A stretch of DNA of 64,000 nt from positions 1,995,430-2,059,429 of the forward strand of contig CP030885.1 of the NCBI GenBank assembly GCA_006969625.1, written 5' to 3'. Shown one piece after another: positions 8,969-17,721 of this stretch. Position 1 is the stretch's first letter. Every line of letters starts with the position of its first letter. A program made the translations under genes and the position numbers. A model generated the notes under the pieces. It did not search any database, was not told where the DNA came from, and was given only the letters and a program-made list of their open reading frames with translations. The stretch is from Rhodospirillaceae bacterium. Lineage in GTDB: Bacteria > Pseudomonadota > Alphaproteobacteria > Kiloniellales > DSM-21159.

Positions 8969-9772
8969 ATGTCACTTGCCGAAAGCGCCGCCGCCGAGGA
9001 CACGGTCCTGGTCGAGCGGGACGGGCCGGTCGCGACCCTGGTGCTCAACCGGCCGCACAAGCTGAACGCTCTGACCAAACCGATGTGGGGCCGGCTCGGC
9101 GAGGCGCTGCACGCGCTCGACGCCGACGAGTCGCTGCGCTGCGTCGTGTTGCGGGGGGCGGGTGAGAAGGCCTTTTCGCCGGGCAACGACATTTCCGAGT
9201 TCGAGACCGAGCGGTCCAACCCGCAACAGGCCAAGGACTACGGCCGGCTGATGCACGGCACCCTGACCGCGCTGCGCGAGATGCGCCATCCGACGATCGC
9301 GCAGATCCACGGCATCTGCGTCGGCGGCGGGATGGAGATTGCCGGCCTGTGCGACCTGCGCATCTGCGGCGAATCGAGCCGCTTCGGCGCGCCGATCGCC
9401 AAGCTGGGTCTGGTGATGGCCTATCCCGAGATCCAGGCGCTGCGCGACCTGGTCGGCAAGCAGACCGCCCTGGAGATCCTGCTGGAGGGCCGCATCTTCG
9501 ACGCCGCCGAGGCGAAGGAGAAAGGCATCGTCACCCGCGTGGTGCCCGACGCGCAGGTGACCGAGGCGGTGGCGGAATCGGCCGCGCGCGTTGCGGAGGG
9601 GGCCCCGCTGGTCGCCCGCTGGCACAAGCGGTTCCTGCGCCGCTTGGAGGATCCGACGCCGCTCAGCGAGGCCGAGTTCGACGAGGGTTTCGCCTGCTAC
9701 GGGACGCGCGACTTCGCCATCGGCTACAAGGCCTTCCTGGAAAAAAAGAAACCCGAGTTCGAGGGGCGCTAA
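8969..9772 (+). CDS. Crotonase-family protein (enoyl-CoA hydratase/isomerase-like)
   Basis: A 267-residue crotonase-fold protein. Start at 8969 gives MSLAESAAAEDTVLVERDG; the frame is open further upstream inside dctM, but a start there would lack family similarity. Oxyanion-hole segments are visible at FSPGNDISEFE and HGICVGGGMEIAGLCDLRI, and the glutamate of GGGMEIA corresponds to the first catalytic Glu of hydratases. The second catalytic Glu, usually in the FGQPE motif, is not present: the sequence reads FGAPIAKLGLV. It may therefore be an isomerase, hydrolase or other crotonase rather than a true hydratase. It is 3 bp before a CaiB-type CoA transferase, so the pair probably activates and converts one CoA ester. 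Confidence 0.82.
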   Translation: MSLAESAAAEDTVLVERDGPVATLVLNRPHKLNALTKPMWGRLGEALHALDADESLRCVVLRGAGEKAFSPGNDISEFETERSNPQQAKDYGRLMHGTLTALREMRHPTIAQIHGICVGGGMEIAGLCDLRICGESSRFGAPIAKLGLVMAYPEIQALRDLVGKQTALEILLEGRIFDAAEAKEKGIVTRVVPDAQVTEAVAESAARVAEGAPLVARWHKRFLRRLEDPTPLSEAEFDEGFACYGTRDFAIGYKAFLEKKKPEFEGR

Positions 9773-9775
9773 GGC

Positions 9776-11005
9776 GTGACGCAGTCGAAGGGCCCGCCGG
9801 CCAAGGGACCGCTGGAGGGCGTCAAGGTCGTCGAGCTGGCGCACATCATGGCCGGCCCGGTCTGCGGCCTGATGCTGGCCGACCTCGGCGCCGAGGTGGT
9901 GAAGGTCGAGAAGGTGCCGGGCGGCGACGACACCCGCCGCATGGTGCCGCCCGAGCAGGCGGGCGAATCCTCCGCCTTCATGATGGTCAACCGCAACAAG
10001 CGCGGCATCGCCCTGAACCTGAAAGATCCCGAGGGGGTGAAGGTTCTGCGCCGTCTGCTCGCAACCGCCGACGTGGTGGTGGAGAACTACCGCAAGGGCA
10101 CGATGGAGCGGCTGGGGCTCGGCTACGACACGCTCAAGGAAATCAACCCCGGCCTGGTCTACGTCGAACTCTCCGGCTTCGGGCGGACCGGGCCCTATGC
10201 CGAGCGCGGCGGCTTCGATCTGATCGCCCAGGGCATGAGCGGGTTGATGTCGATCACCGGCGAGGGCCACGGCCGCCCGCCGGTCAAGGTCGGCGCGCCG
10301 GTCTCCGACATCGTCTGCGGCATCCTGGGGGCGCTCGGCGCGGCCTCGGCGCTGCACGCGCGCACCGCGACGGGGCAGGGGCAGCGGGTGGATACCTCGC
10401 TGTTCGAGGCGGCGATCGTGCAGACCTACTGGCAGTCGGCGATCGCGTTCGCCACCGACGTCTCGCCCGGCCCGCTCGGCTCGGCGCATCCGCTCAACGC
10501 GCCCTACCAGGCCTTCCCGACCGCCGACGGCTACATCAACGTCGGCGCGGCCAACCAGGCGAACTGGCTGCGCCTGCTGGCGGCGCTGGGCGCGGAGGAG
10601 CTGGCCGACGACGCGCGCTTCGCCGAGAACAAGGGACGGATGGCCAATCTGGACGACCTGGTCGCCGCGCTCTCGCCCTACTTCGCGGCCAAGACGACCG
10701 AGGAGTGGCTGGAGATCTTCTCCGCCAAGGGTTTTCCCGCCGGCCCGGTGCTGAGCGTCGGCGAGATGCACCGCGACCCCCAGGTGCTGGCGCGGGAGAT
10801 GGTGGTCGACCTGGAGCATCCCGCGGCCGGCGCCATGCGGACCCTCGGCCTGCCGATCAAGTTCTCCGAGACGCCCGGCGGCGTACGCCGTCCGGCGCCG
10901 CTCTACGGCCAGCACAGCCGCGAGGTGCTGGCCGAGGCGGGCTACTCGGACGCCGAGATCGAGGCGCTGGTCGAGGCGGGCGTGCTGATCGCCGCTCCGG
11001 ACTAG
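9776..11005 (+). CDS. CaiB/BaiF (family III) CoA-transferase
   Basis: A 409-residue family III CoA-transferase starting at a GTG 3 bp after the crotonase stop. N-terminal landmarks are GVKVVELAHIMAGPVCG and LMLADLGAEVVKVEKVPGGD, followed by NRNKRGIALNLKDPEG. The catalytic aspartate in this family lies in the stretch read here as FDLIAQGMSGLMSITG (near residues 150-165); Asp in GGFDLIAQ fits. Members move CoA between short or medium acyl acids such as succinate, mesaconate, formate/oxalate or carnitine. The donor and acceptor cannot be assigned from sequence. Expected to work with the adjacent crotonase on the compound imported by the upstream TRAP system. Confidence 0.88.
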   Translation: MTQSKGPPAKGPLEGVKVVELAHIMAGPVCGLMLADLGAEVVKVEKVPGGDDTRRMVPPEQAGESSAFMMVNRNKRGIALNLKDPEGVKVLRRLLATADVVVENYRKGTMERLGLGYDTLKEINPGLVYVELSGFGRTGPYAERGGFDLIAQGMSGLMSITGEGHGRPPVKVGAPVSDIVCGILGALGAASALHARTATGQGQRVDTSLFEAAIVQTYWQSAIAFATDVSPGPLGSAHPLNAPYQAFPTADGYINVGAANQANWLRLLAALGAEELADDARFAENKGRMANLDDLVAALSPYFAAKTTEEWLEIFSAKGFPAGPVLSVGEMHRDPQVLAREMVVDLEHPAAGAMRTLGLPIKFSETPGGVRRPAPLYGQHSREVLAEAGYSDAEIEALVEAGVLIAAPD

Positions 11006-11113
11006 CTTCCGCGAGACGGCATCCCGGACGGCCGCCGCGCCGCATTGACCTGCGACCTGGCGGGGCGGACAATACGGCTAACGAAAATCGCATAAGGTTT
11101 CGGGAGGACGCGC

Positions 11114-12376
11114 ATGGTCGCCGCGAGCACGGCATGGGCGACCGAGCTGAGCGAGCGGGAGGCGCGCGAGCGCGCCCAGGCCTTCGATCTGCGTAGGATC
11201 GACGCCGACTTCCTCGAGAATCCCTACCCCACCTACCACCTGCTGCGCGCCTACGATCCGATCCACCGCCAGCCGGACGGCAGCGTCTTCCTGACGCGCT
11301 GGGACGACGTCAACGCGGTCTATCGCGACCGGCGTTTCAGCTCGGACAAGAAGGTCGAGTTCAAGCCGAAGTACGGCGACTCGCCGCTCTACCTGCATCA
11401 CACCACCAGTCTGGTGTTCAATGACCCGCCGCTGCACACCCGCGTGCGCAAGCTGCTTGGCCCTGCCTTCACGCCGCGCGCGCTCAAGCTGCTGGAGCCG
11501 CGATTCCACGAGATGGTCGACGCGATGCTGGACGTGGCCGAGGCGCGTGGCGGCATGGACGTGATCACCGACTATGCCGCCGGCCTGCCGGTGCAGATCA
11601 TCGGGGACATGCTGGGGATTCCGGTCTCCGAGCGCGGGCCTTTGCGCGACTGGTCGCTGGCGATCCTCGGCGCGCTGGAGCCGGTGCCGAGCCAGGAAGC
11701 GCTCGACTGGGGCAACCGCTCGGTCACCGAGTTCAGCGACTACCTGGCCTTCCATATCGACCGCACCGGCAAGGGCAAGCTGGCCGAAGGCGGCGAAGTG
11801 CTGAGCATGCTGCTGGCCGAAGAGACCGAGAGCGGCGAGCGGCTGAGCGAGGTCGAGCTGATCCAGAACTGCATCTTCCTGCTCAACGCCGGGCACGAGA
11901 CGACCACCAACCTGATCGGTAACGGCATCGCCGCGCTGCTGGAGCACCCCGACCAGATGGCCCGCCTGCGCGCCGAACCGAAGCTGATCGCCAGCGCGGT
12001 GGAGGAGTTCCTGCGCTTCGAGTCCTCCAATCAGCTCGGCAACCGGCGCTTGCTCGAGGACGCCGAGATCGGCGGCGAGAGGCTGGAGGCGGGCACGCTG
12101 GTGACGCTCGGCATCGGCGCCGCCAACCGCGATCCTGCGCAATTCCCCGAGCCGGACCGGCTGGACATCGCCCGCAGCCCGAACCGGCACCTGGCCTTCG
12201 GCGGCGGCATCCACGCCTGCGCCGGGATGACCCTGGCCCGCCTGGAGGGCAAGATCGCCATCGGCAAGCTGCTGCAGCGGGTGCCGGCGTTCCATCGCTG
12301 CGGCCCCTACCGCCGCGGCGGGCGGGCGCGCTTCCGCGGCTTCCTCAGCTACCCCATCGCCTTCGGGCGCGCATGA
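11114..12376 (+). CDS. Cytochrome P450
   Basis: A 420-residue soluble bacterial P450. The I-helix oxygen-activation motif is LLNAGHETTTN (AGHETT at 259-264), the K-helix ExxR is Glu298-Arg301, and the heme-binding loop is FGGGIHACAG with Cys369 as the thiolate ligand. There is no membrane anchor, so it should be a cytosolic class I enzyme needing separate ferredoxin and reductase, neither of which is next to it. It stands 108 bp after the CoA-transferase and 37 bp before a second TRAP binding protein, so it may begin a separate transcript. The substrate is unknown; the context suggests hydroxylation of an acid imported by one of the TRAP systems. Confidence 0.93.
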   Translation: MVAASTAWATELSEREARERAQAFDLRRIDADFLENPYPTYHLLRAYDPIHRQPDGSVFLTRWDDVNAVYRDRRFSSDKKVEFKPKYGDSPLYLHHTTSLVFNDPPLHTRVRKLLGPAFTPRALKLLEPRFHEMVDAMLDVAEARGGMDVITDYAAGLPVQIIGDMLGIPVSERGPLRDWSLAILGALEPVPSQEALDWGNRSVTEFSDYLAFHIDRTGKGKLAEGGEVLSMLLAEETESGERLSEVELIQNCIFLLNAGHETTTNLIGNGIAALLEHPDQMARLRAEPKLIASAVEEFLRFESSNQLGNRRLLEDAEIGGERLEAGTLVTLGIGAANRDPAQFPEPDRLDIARSPNRHLAFGGGIHACAGMTLARLEGKIAIGKLLQRVPAFHRCGPYRRGGRARFRGFLSYPIAFGRA

Positions 12377-12413
12377 GCCAAGCAAGACCTCGACAGGGAG
12401 GAGACCTCACACC

Positions 12414-13436
12414 ATGCGGATATCAGCGCTTCTGGCGGGCGCGGCCCTGGCCGGCGTTCTTGCGGCGGGCGGCACCCAGGCGGCCGAGTACGAGCTCAAG
12501 CTCAGCCACTTCCTGCCGCCGGTGCACGGCATCCACACCGACTTCCTGGAGCCCTGGGCGCGCGAGCTCGAGGCTTGCAGCAACGGCGGGCTGGCCGTCG
12601 AGATCTTCCCCGGCGGCACCCAGCTCGGCAACGTCGCCAAGCAGCAGGAGCAGGTGCTGGCCGGCGTGGTGGACCTGGCGCACGGCCTGCACGGCATCCC
12701 GCGTGGGCGCTTCCCGCGCACCTCGGTCATCGACCTGCCGTTCCTGACCGAAAGCGCCGACGCCGCCAGCCGCACCCTCTGGGCGCTCTATCCGGACTAC
12801 CTGGCAGAGGAGTACGAGGGGCTAAAGGTGCTGGCCCTGCACGCCCATAACGGCGGGCTGATCCACACCCGCGACACGCAGGTCGCGAGCATGGAGGACA
12901 TGCAGGGCCTGCGCATCCGCACGCCCAGCCCGGCGATTTCCATGATGCTGGAGCACCTGGGCGCGATCCCGCAGGGCATGCCGCCGGGCCAGGTCTACGA
13001 GAACCTGGAGAAGGGCGTGATCGACGGCACGGTCTTCCCCTGGGACCCGGTCAGGTCCTTCCGTCTGGCCGAGGTGCTGGACTACCACCTGGATGCCCGC
13101 GCCTACACCGTCTCCTTCTTCTTCGTCATGAACCAGCGCTCCTACGACCGTCTGCCGGCGGCGCTGCAGGCCTGCATCGACCAGTCCTCCGGCGACGCGC
13201 TGGTCGGCAGGTTCGGCGATTGGTGGGACGCCTGGGATGCGCCGGGCCTGGCCGCGGCTCAGGACAAGGGCAACGCCATCGCCAGCCTGAGCGACGAAGA
13301 GCGCGGCCGCTGGCGCGCGGCCCTGGCGCCGATGATCGAGGCCTATCTCGACCAGCTTGAAGAGCAGGGGGTCGGCAACGCGCGCGAAATCTACGCCAAG
13401 GCGCAGGACTACGTCGCGCAGTTCGAAGCCGAGTAG
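12414..13436 (+). CDS. TRAP transporter periplasmic solute-binding protein (DctP family), second system
   Basis: A 340-residue binding protein. Signal peptide MRISALLAGA... is cut near residue 23 (GTQA/AEY), and the start is preceded by AGGGAGGAG. The mature region begins YELKLSHFLPPVHGIH, typical of DctP. Later landmarks are LRIRTPSPAISMMLEHLGAI and the LEKGVIDGTVFPWDPV segment. It differs clearly from the first DctP in the window, so the two importers should have different ligands. Its permease genes follow directly. The P450 gene 37 bp upstream may act on what it imports. Confidence 0.9.
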   Translation: MRISALLAGAALAGVLAAGGTQAAEYELKLSHFLPPVHGIHTDFLEPWARELEACSNGGLAVEIFPGGTQLGNVAKQQEQVLAGVVDLAHGLHGIPRGRFPRTSVIDLPFLTESADAASRTLWALYPDYLAEEYEGLKVLALHAHNGGLIHTRDTQVASMEDMQGLRIRTPSPAISMMLEHLGAIPQGMPPGQVYENLEKGVIDGTVFPWDPVRSFRLAEVLDYHLDARAYTVSFFFVMNQRSYDRLPAALQACIDQSSGDALVGRFGDWWDAWDAPGLAAAQDKGNAIASLSDEERGRWRAALAPMIEAYLDQLEEQGVGNAREIYAKAQDYVAQFEAE

Positions 13437-13452
13437 GCCAGCGGCGCGCGGG

Positions 13453-13986
13453 GTGCTCGCCGCCCTCGAAAGCTGGCTGACCCGCTTGACCCGGCTCGTC
13501 GCGCTGCTCGGCGCGGCGGGACTGGGCGGCGCCATGCTGGTGACCGTCGCCGACGTCGCCCTGCGGCCGACCGCGACCGGCATCGTCGGCGTCGTCGACC
13601 TGATCCAGCTCGGCGTCATGGCGGCGGCCTGGCTGGCCATACCCTACGCCTTCCTGACCGACTCCCACGTCTCGGTCGACCTGCTGGCGCAGAACCTGCC
13701 GGCCCGGCTCGCCGCCGCGCTGCGTGCCTTCGGTGCCGCTCTGGCCGCCGGGCTGATGGCCCTCATCCTGGTCTATAGTTGGCAGGCGGCCGCCCAGCAG
13801 GCGCAGTTCGGCGACGTCTCCTCGACGCTCGCGCTGCCCAAGACCTGGTACTGGGCGCCCTTGCTGGCGGGGGCGGCGCTGTCGGTCCTCGCCACCGCGC
13901 TGATCGCGCTGCAGGCTGCCGTCGCGGCGCTGACCGGGCGCGGCCTGGCCGCGGCCGCCCGCAAGCCGAAAGGCGGCGTCGAGTGA
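13453..13986 (+). CDS. TRAP transporter small permease (DctQ family), second system
   Basis: A 177-residue, four-helix inner-membrane protein. The GTG at 13453 is chosen because it lies 16 bp after the preceding stop and gives a normal DctQ length; the open frame upstream overlaps dctP. Recognisable features are GGAMLVTVADVALRP after helix 1 and GVVDLIQLGVMAAAWLAIPYA in the second segment. Its stop overlaps the GTG start of the large permease by 4 bp. No clear Shine-Dalgarno sequence precedes the GTG, so coupling to dctP translation is possible. Confidence 0.82.
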   Translation: MLAALESWLTRLTRLVALLGAAGLGGAMLVTVADVALRPTATGIVGVVDLIQLGVMAAAWLAIPYAFLTDSHVSVDLLAQNLPARLAAALRAFGAALAAGLMALILVYSWQAAAQQAQFGDVSSTLALPKTWYWAPLLAGAALSVLATALIALQAAVAALTGRGLAAAARKPKGGVE

Positions 13987-15281
13987 GCGATCCGCTGATC
14001 GGCCTGCTCGCCTTCGGCGTGGCGCTGCTCCTCGTGCTGCTGCGCGTGCCGGTAGCGATCGCCATGGGCGCGGTCGGCGTCGGCGGCTTCGCGCTGCTGA
14101 ACGGCTGGTTCGGGGCCGGCTTCGTGCTCGGCGCCGCGCCCTTCGAGGCGGTCTTCCCCTACAGCCTCTCGGTCGTCCCGCTGTTCGTCGCCATGGGCGT
14201 CTTCGCCGCGCGCGCCGGCCTGTCCCAGAGCCTTTACACCGCGGCCGGCGCCTTCATCGGGCGGGCGCGCGGCGGGCTTGCAATGGCGACCATCGCCGCC
14301 TGCGCCGCCTTCGGCGCGATCTGCGGCTCCAGCCTCGCCACCGCGGCGACCATGGGCAAGGTCTCGCTGCCGGAGATGCGGCGCTTCGGCTATGCCGACA
14401 GCCTGGCCGCCGCCGCCGTCGCCGCCGGCGGCACGCTCGGCGTGCTGATCCCGCCCTCGATCCTGCTGGTGATCTACGGGCTGCTGACCGAGACCTCCAT
14501 CGGCCAGCTCTTCGTCGGCGCGCTGATCCCCGGCCTGCTCGGCACGCTGCTCTACATGGGCGCGGTGCTGGTGCAGACGCGGGTGAACCCGGCCCTGGCG
14601 CCGCCGACAGAGCGCCCGGCGGCCGGCCACCGCCTGGCCTCGCTGAAGCGGACCTGGGCCGTTGCGCTGCTGTTCGTGGTGGTGATCGGCGGCATCTACT
14701 GGGGCTGGTTCTCGCCGACCGAGGCGGCGGCCGTGGGCGCATTCGGCGCGCTGGTTCTGACGGCCGTGACCGGTCAGCTCACCTGGCGCGTCCTGATCGA
14801 GGCGGCGGAGGAGACGGCGCGCACCACCGGCATGATCTTCCTGATCCTCGTCGGCGCCGCGCTGTTCAACTATTTCATCGAGACCAGCGGCCTGCCGCGC
14901 CTGCTGATCGGCTGGGTCGAGGCCTCGGGCCTGACGCCGCTGGCGGTGCTGCTGCTGATCATGCTGTTCTACCTGCTGCTCGGCTGCTTCATGGATTCGC
15001 TGTCCATGATTCTGCTGACCGTGCCCTTCGTCTTTCCGGTCGTCGCCGAGCTGGGGCTGGATCCCGTCTGGTTCGGCATCCTGCTGGTCACGGTGGCCGA
15101 GATCGGGCTGATCACCCCGCCGATCGGCATGAACCTCTTCGTCATCCAGGGCGTCGCGCCCGGCCTGCGCCAGGCCACCATCATCCGCGGCATTCTGCCG
15201 TTCCTGGCGGCCGATGCCGCGCGTCTGGCCTTGCTGATCGCCATCCCCGCGCTCAGCCTGTGGCTGCCCGGGCGCCTCTGA
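13983..15281 (+). CDS. TRAP transporter large permease (DctM family), second system
   Basis: A 432-residue, strongly hydrophobic protein with about 12 membrane segments. The GTG start at 13983 overlaps the dctQ stop. Landmarks are FPYSLSVVPLFVAMGVFAAR near residues 58-77, CAAFGAICGSSLATAATMGK near 107-126, GVLIPPSILLVIYGLLTETS near 155-174, and LITPPIGMNLFVIQG near the C-terminus. Translocation subunit of the second TRAP importer. A LacI-type regulator gene follows after 170 bp but more likely serves the ABC system downstream. Confidence 0.9.
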   Translation: MSDPLIGLLAFGVALLLVLLRVPVAIAMGAVGVGGFALLNGWFGAGFVLGAAPFEAVFPYSLSVVPLFVAMGVFAARAGLSQSLYTAAGAFIGRARGGLAMATIAACAAFGAICGSSLATAATMGKVSLPEMRRFGYADSLAAAAVAAGGTLGVLIPPSILLVIYGLLTETSIGQLFVGALIPGLLGTLLYMGAVLVQTRVNPALAPPTERPAAGHRLASLKRTWAVALLFVVVIGGIYWGWFSPTEAAAVGAFGALVLTAVTGQLTWRVLIEAAEETARTTGMIFLILVGAALFNYFIETSGLPRLLIGWVEASGLTPLAVLLLIMLFYLLLGCFMDSLSMILLTVPFVFPVVAELGLDPVWFGILLVTVAEIGLITPPIGMNLFVIQGVAPGLRQATIIRGILPFLAADAARLALLIAIPALSLWLPGRL

Positions 15282-15396
15282 TCGCGGCACCGCCGCCGGT
15301 TGGCGTCACGCGCCGTCACCAAAAATTCATGCCCCTGACATCTGAGGATTTAGCTTGTCGGGCAAGCAGTTACACGCATTTGCCCAGGCCGTAAGA

Positions 15397-15404
15397 AAAC
15401 GTTT
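15397..15404. promoter_or_regulatory. Candidate LacI-family operator upstream of the LacI gene
   Basis: The perfect palindrome AAACGTTT sits inside GTAAACGTTTTC (minus-strand reading), close to the CG-centred operators bound by LacI/PurR regulators. It lies about 50 bp before the lacI-type start, suggesting autoregulation. No second copy was found before the ABC genes. Confidence 0.45.
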
Positions 15405-15451
15405 ACGTGACGCGGTGTCCGGGGCTGACGCATGCACTTTTCCCGACAGCG

Positions 15452-16567
15452 ATGGACCCCCTCATGAGCCCGGTCAAACCCCCGCCCGGCAGGCCCGCTC
15501 CCGCCAAGACGACGCCGACGATCCGCACCGTGGCGGCGCGCGCCGGCGTCTCGGTCGCCACCGTCAGCCGCGTCGTCAACGGCTTGGCGCCGGCCCATTC
15601 GCCGGCCACCCAACGAGTGCGCGCGGCGATCAAGGAGCTCGGCTTCACCCCGAGCCGGCTGGGCCGCGGGCTGAAGACGGCGCGGACCTCGACCATCGGG
15701 CTGGTCATCCCCAGCCTCGGCAATCCGGTGTTCGCCGGCTCGGTCGAGGGCGTGCAGGCGGCGGCGCGCGAAGCCGGTTACGGCGTGCTCCTGACCGCCA
15801 CCAACTACGATCCCGGCGAGGAGGCCAGTGCGCTGGAAACCCTGCTCAGCCACAATGTCGATGGACTGATCCTGACGGTGGCGAAGGCGGACGGCAGCGC
15901 GCTGCTCGAGGACCTGGATGGGCGCGGCGTGCCCTACGTGCTGGTCTTCAACCAGCCGAGCGAGAGCCACCGCCTCGCGGTGACCGTCGACAACGTCGCC
16001 GCCGCCCGCCAGGTGGTCGAGCTGCTCAAGGGGCTGGGGCACCGGCGCATCGGCATGGTGGCCGGCAGCTTCACCAGCAGCGACCGAGCGCGCTTGCGCT
16101 GGCTCGGCTACGACGACGCCATGGTGCGTGCTGGCCTAAAGCCGGCGCCGGTGATCGAGGTGCCCTTCGGCGCCACCGACCTGACCGAGCAGGTGCGGGC
16201 CGTGCTGGCGGCGCCGGAGCCGCCGACCGCGCTGTTCTGCTCGACCGACCTGATCGCCGTCGCGGTGATCGGTGCCGCCACGCGCCTGGGGCTGGAGGTG
16301 CCGCGCGACCTCTCGGTCGTCGGCTTCGACGGGATCGCCGTGACCGCCGCGATGCGCCCGCAGCTGACCACCATCGTTCAGCCCACCGAGCGGATGGGCC
16401 GCGAAGCCTTCGGCCTGCTCGCGCGGCTGATGGCCGCCGCCCCTGACAGGCCCGACATCGCCACCCCTGTGCTGTTGCCGTACGAGTTGCGGCGCGGCGA
16501 GACGGTGGGCCCGGTACCGACCGGCAGGCCCGACCTGCGGTCGCCACAAGAGGCGCCGCCGGGCTGA
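15452..16567 (+). CDS. LacI-family transcriptional regulator
   Basis: About 371 residues. The N-terminal helix-turn-helix reads TIRTVAARAGVSVATVSRVV followed by NGLAP, a canonical LacI DNA-binding domain with hinge helix. The remainder is a periplasmic-binding-protein-like sensor domain (TIGLVIPSLGNPVFAG, GHRRIGMVAGSFTSSDRARL, SVVGFDGIAVTAAMRPQLTT). The start is uncertain among GTG 15407, ATG 15452 and ATG 15464; none has a clear Shine-Dalgarno site, and a short proline-rich extension precedes the helix-turn-helix in each case. The ABC importer genes begin 77 bp downstream in the same direction, so the regulator probably controls them in response to the imported solute. Confidence 0.88.
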   Translation: MDPLMSPVKPPPGRPAPAKTTPTIRTVAARAGVSVATVSRVVNGLAPAHSPATQRVRAAIKELGFTPSRLGRGLKTARTSTIGLVIPSLGNPVFAGSVEGVQAAAREAGYGVLLTATNYDPGEEASALETLLSHNVDGLILTVAKADGSALLEDLDGRGVPYVLVFNQPSESHRLAVTVDNVAAARQVVELLKGLGHRRIGMVAGSFTSSDRARLRWLGYDDAMVRAGLKPAPVIEVPFGATDLTEQVRAVLAAPEPPTALFCSTDLIAVAVIGAATRLGLEVPRDLSVVGFDGIAVTAAMRPQLTTIVQPTERMGREAFGLLARLMAAAPDRPDIATPVLLPYELRRGETVGPVPTGRPDLRSPQEAPPG

Positions 16568-16644
16568 CCGGTGTGCGTCCGCACTTGACTGCGCCCGGTC
16601 GCCGCGCCGGGACCGACATGCCACGAGGAAAGGGACGAGCACCG

Positions 16645-17649
16645 ATGCGTAATCTCACCATGGGCCTGGCCGCCGCCGGGCTGCTTGTCGCGCTGTTGCC
16701 CCAGGCCCACGCGGCCGACGCGATCTGCTACAACTGCCCGCCGCAGTGGGCCGACTGGGCCAGTCAGCTCGAGGCGATCGAGGAGAACCTCGGCTACGAG
16801 GTGCCGCACGACAACAAGAACTCCGGCCAGACCCTCAGCCAGCTTCTGGCCGAGAAGGACAACCCGGTCGCCGACATCGCCTATTACGGCGTCACCTTCG
16901 GCATCAAGGCCAAGGCCGAGGGCGTGGCCGCGCCCTACAAGCCGAAAGGCTTCGAGGAGATCCCCGAGGGGCTGAAGGATCCCGAAGGCCACTGGTTCAC
17001 CGTGCACTTCGGCACCCTCGGCCTGTTCGTCAACGTCGATGCGCTGGGCGATGCGCCGGTGCCGCAGTGCTGGGCCGACCTGACCAAGCCGGAGTACGAC
17101 GGCATGGTCGGCTACCTCGATCCCTCCAGCGCCTTCGTCGGCTATGCCGGCGCGGTCGCCGTGAACCGGGCCATGGGCGGTGACCTCGACAATTTCGACC
17201 CGGCCATCGCCTACTTCCAGGAGCTGGCCGAGAACGACCCGATCGTGCCGAAGCAGACCTCCTACGCGCGGGTCGTCTCGGGCGAGATCCCGATCCTGTT
17301 CGACTACGATTTCAACGCCTACCGCGCCAAGTACACCGAGGACGGCAGCTTCGAGTTCGTCATCCCGTGCGAGGGCTCGGTGGTGGTGCCCTACGTGATG
17401 AGCCTGGTGGCGAATGCCCCGAACCCCGAGACCGGCAAGGAGATCCTGGACTTCATCATGTCCGACCAGGGGCAGGCGATCTGGACCAACGCCTTCCTGA
17501 AGCCGGCCCGGCCGATCGAGCTGCCGGCGGAGATCGCCTCCAAGTTCCTGCCGGAGAGCGAGTACGAGCGGGCCACGCCGGTCGACTACGCCAAGATGGA
17601 GCAGGTCCAGAAGGGCTTCGGCGAGCGCTACCTCAACGAAGTGCGCTAG
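16645..17649 (+). CDS. ABC transporter extracellular solute-binding protein
   Basis: A 334-residue family 1-type binding protein. The start at 16645 follows AGGAAAGGGACGAG and gives a signal peptide (MRNLTMGLAAAG..., cut near residue 23, AHA/A). The mature N-terminus has two cysteines three apart (Cys28 and Cys31, AICYNCPP), which could form a disulfide. A hinge-like YLDPSSAFVGYAGAVAVNRA segment and a C-terminal KMEQVQKGFGERYLNEV helix resemble binding proteins for iron, polyamines or phosphonates. The ligand is not identifiable. It is the first gene of a complete importer (two permeases and an ATPase). Confidence 0.85.
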   Translation: MRNLTMGLAAAGLLVALLPQAHAADAICYNCPPQWADWASQLEAIEENLGYEVPHDNKNSGQTLSQLLAEKDNPVADIAYYGVTFGIKAKAEGVAAPYKPKGFEEIPEGLKDPEGHWFTVHFGTLGLFVNVDALGDAPVPQCWADLTKPEYDGMVGYLDPSSAFVGYAGAVAVNRAMGGDLDNFDPAIAYFQELAENDPIVPKQTSYARVVSGEIPILFDYDFNAYRAKYTEDGSFEFVIPCEGSVVVPYVMSLVANAPNPETGKEILDFIMSDQGQAIWTNAFLKPARPIELPAEIASKFLPESEYERATPVDYAKMEQVQKGFGERYLNEVR

Positions 17650-17664
17650 ACTCCGGTCTCCTTC

Positions 17665-17698
17665 GCTCGGCGGGCTCCGGCTGCGGGGCCCGCCGAGC
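17665..17698 (+). other. Hairpin between ABC binding-protein and permease genes
   Basis: An 11-bp perfect stem (17665-17675 pairing with 17688-17698) with a 12-base loop follows the binding-protein stop. No T run follows. As with the TRAP operon, it probably adjusts the ratio of binding protein to membrane subunits by stabilising or attenuating the mRNA. Confidence 0.55.
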
Positions 17699-17721
17699 TT
17701 CGTTCGCCGCGAGCGCATGGC

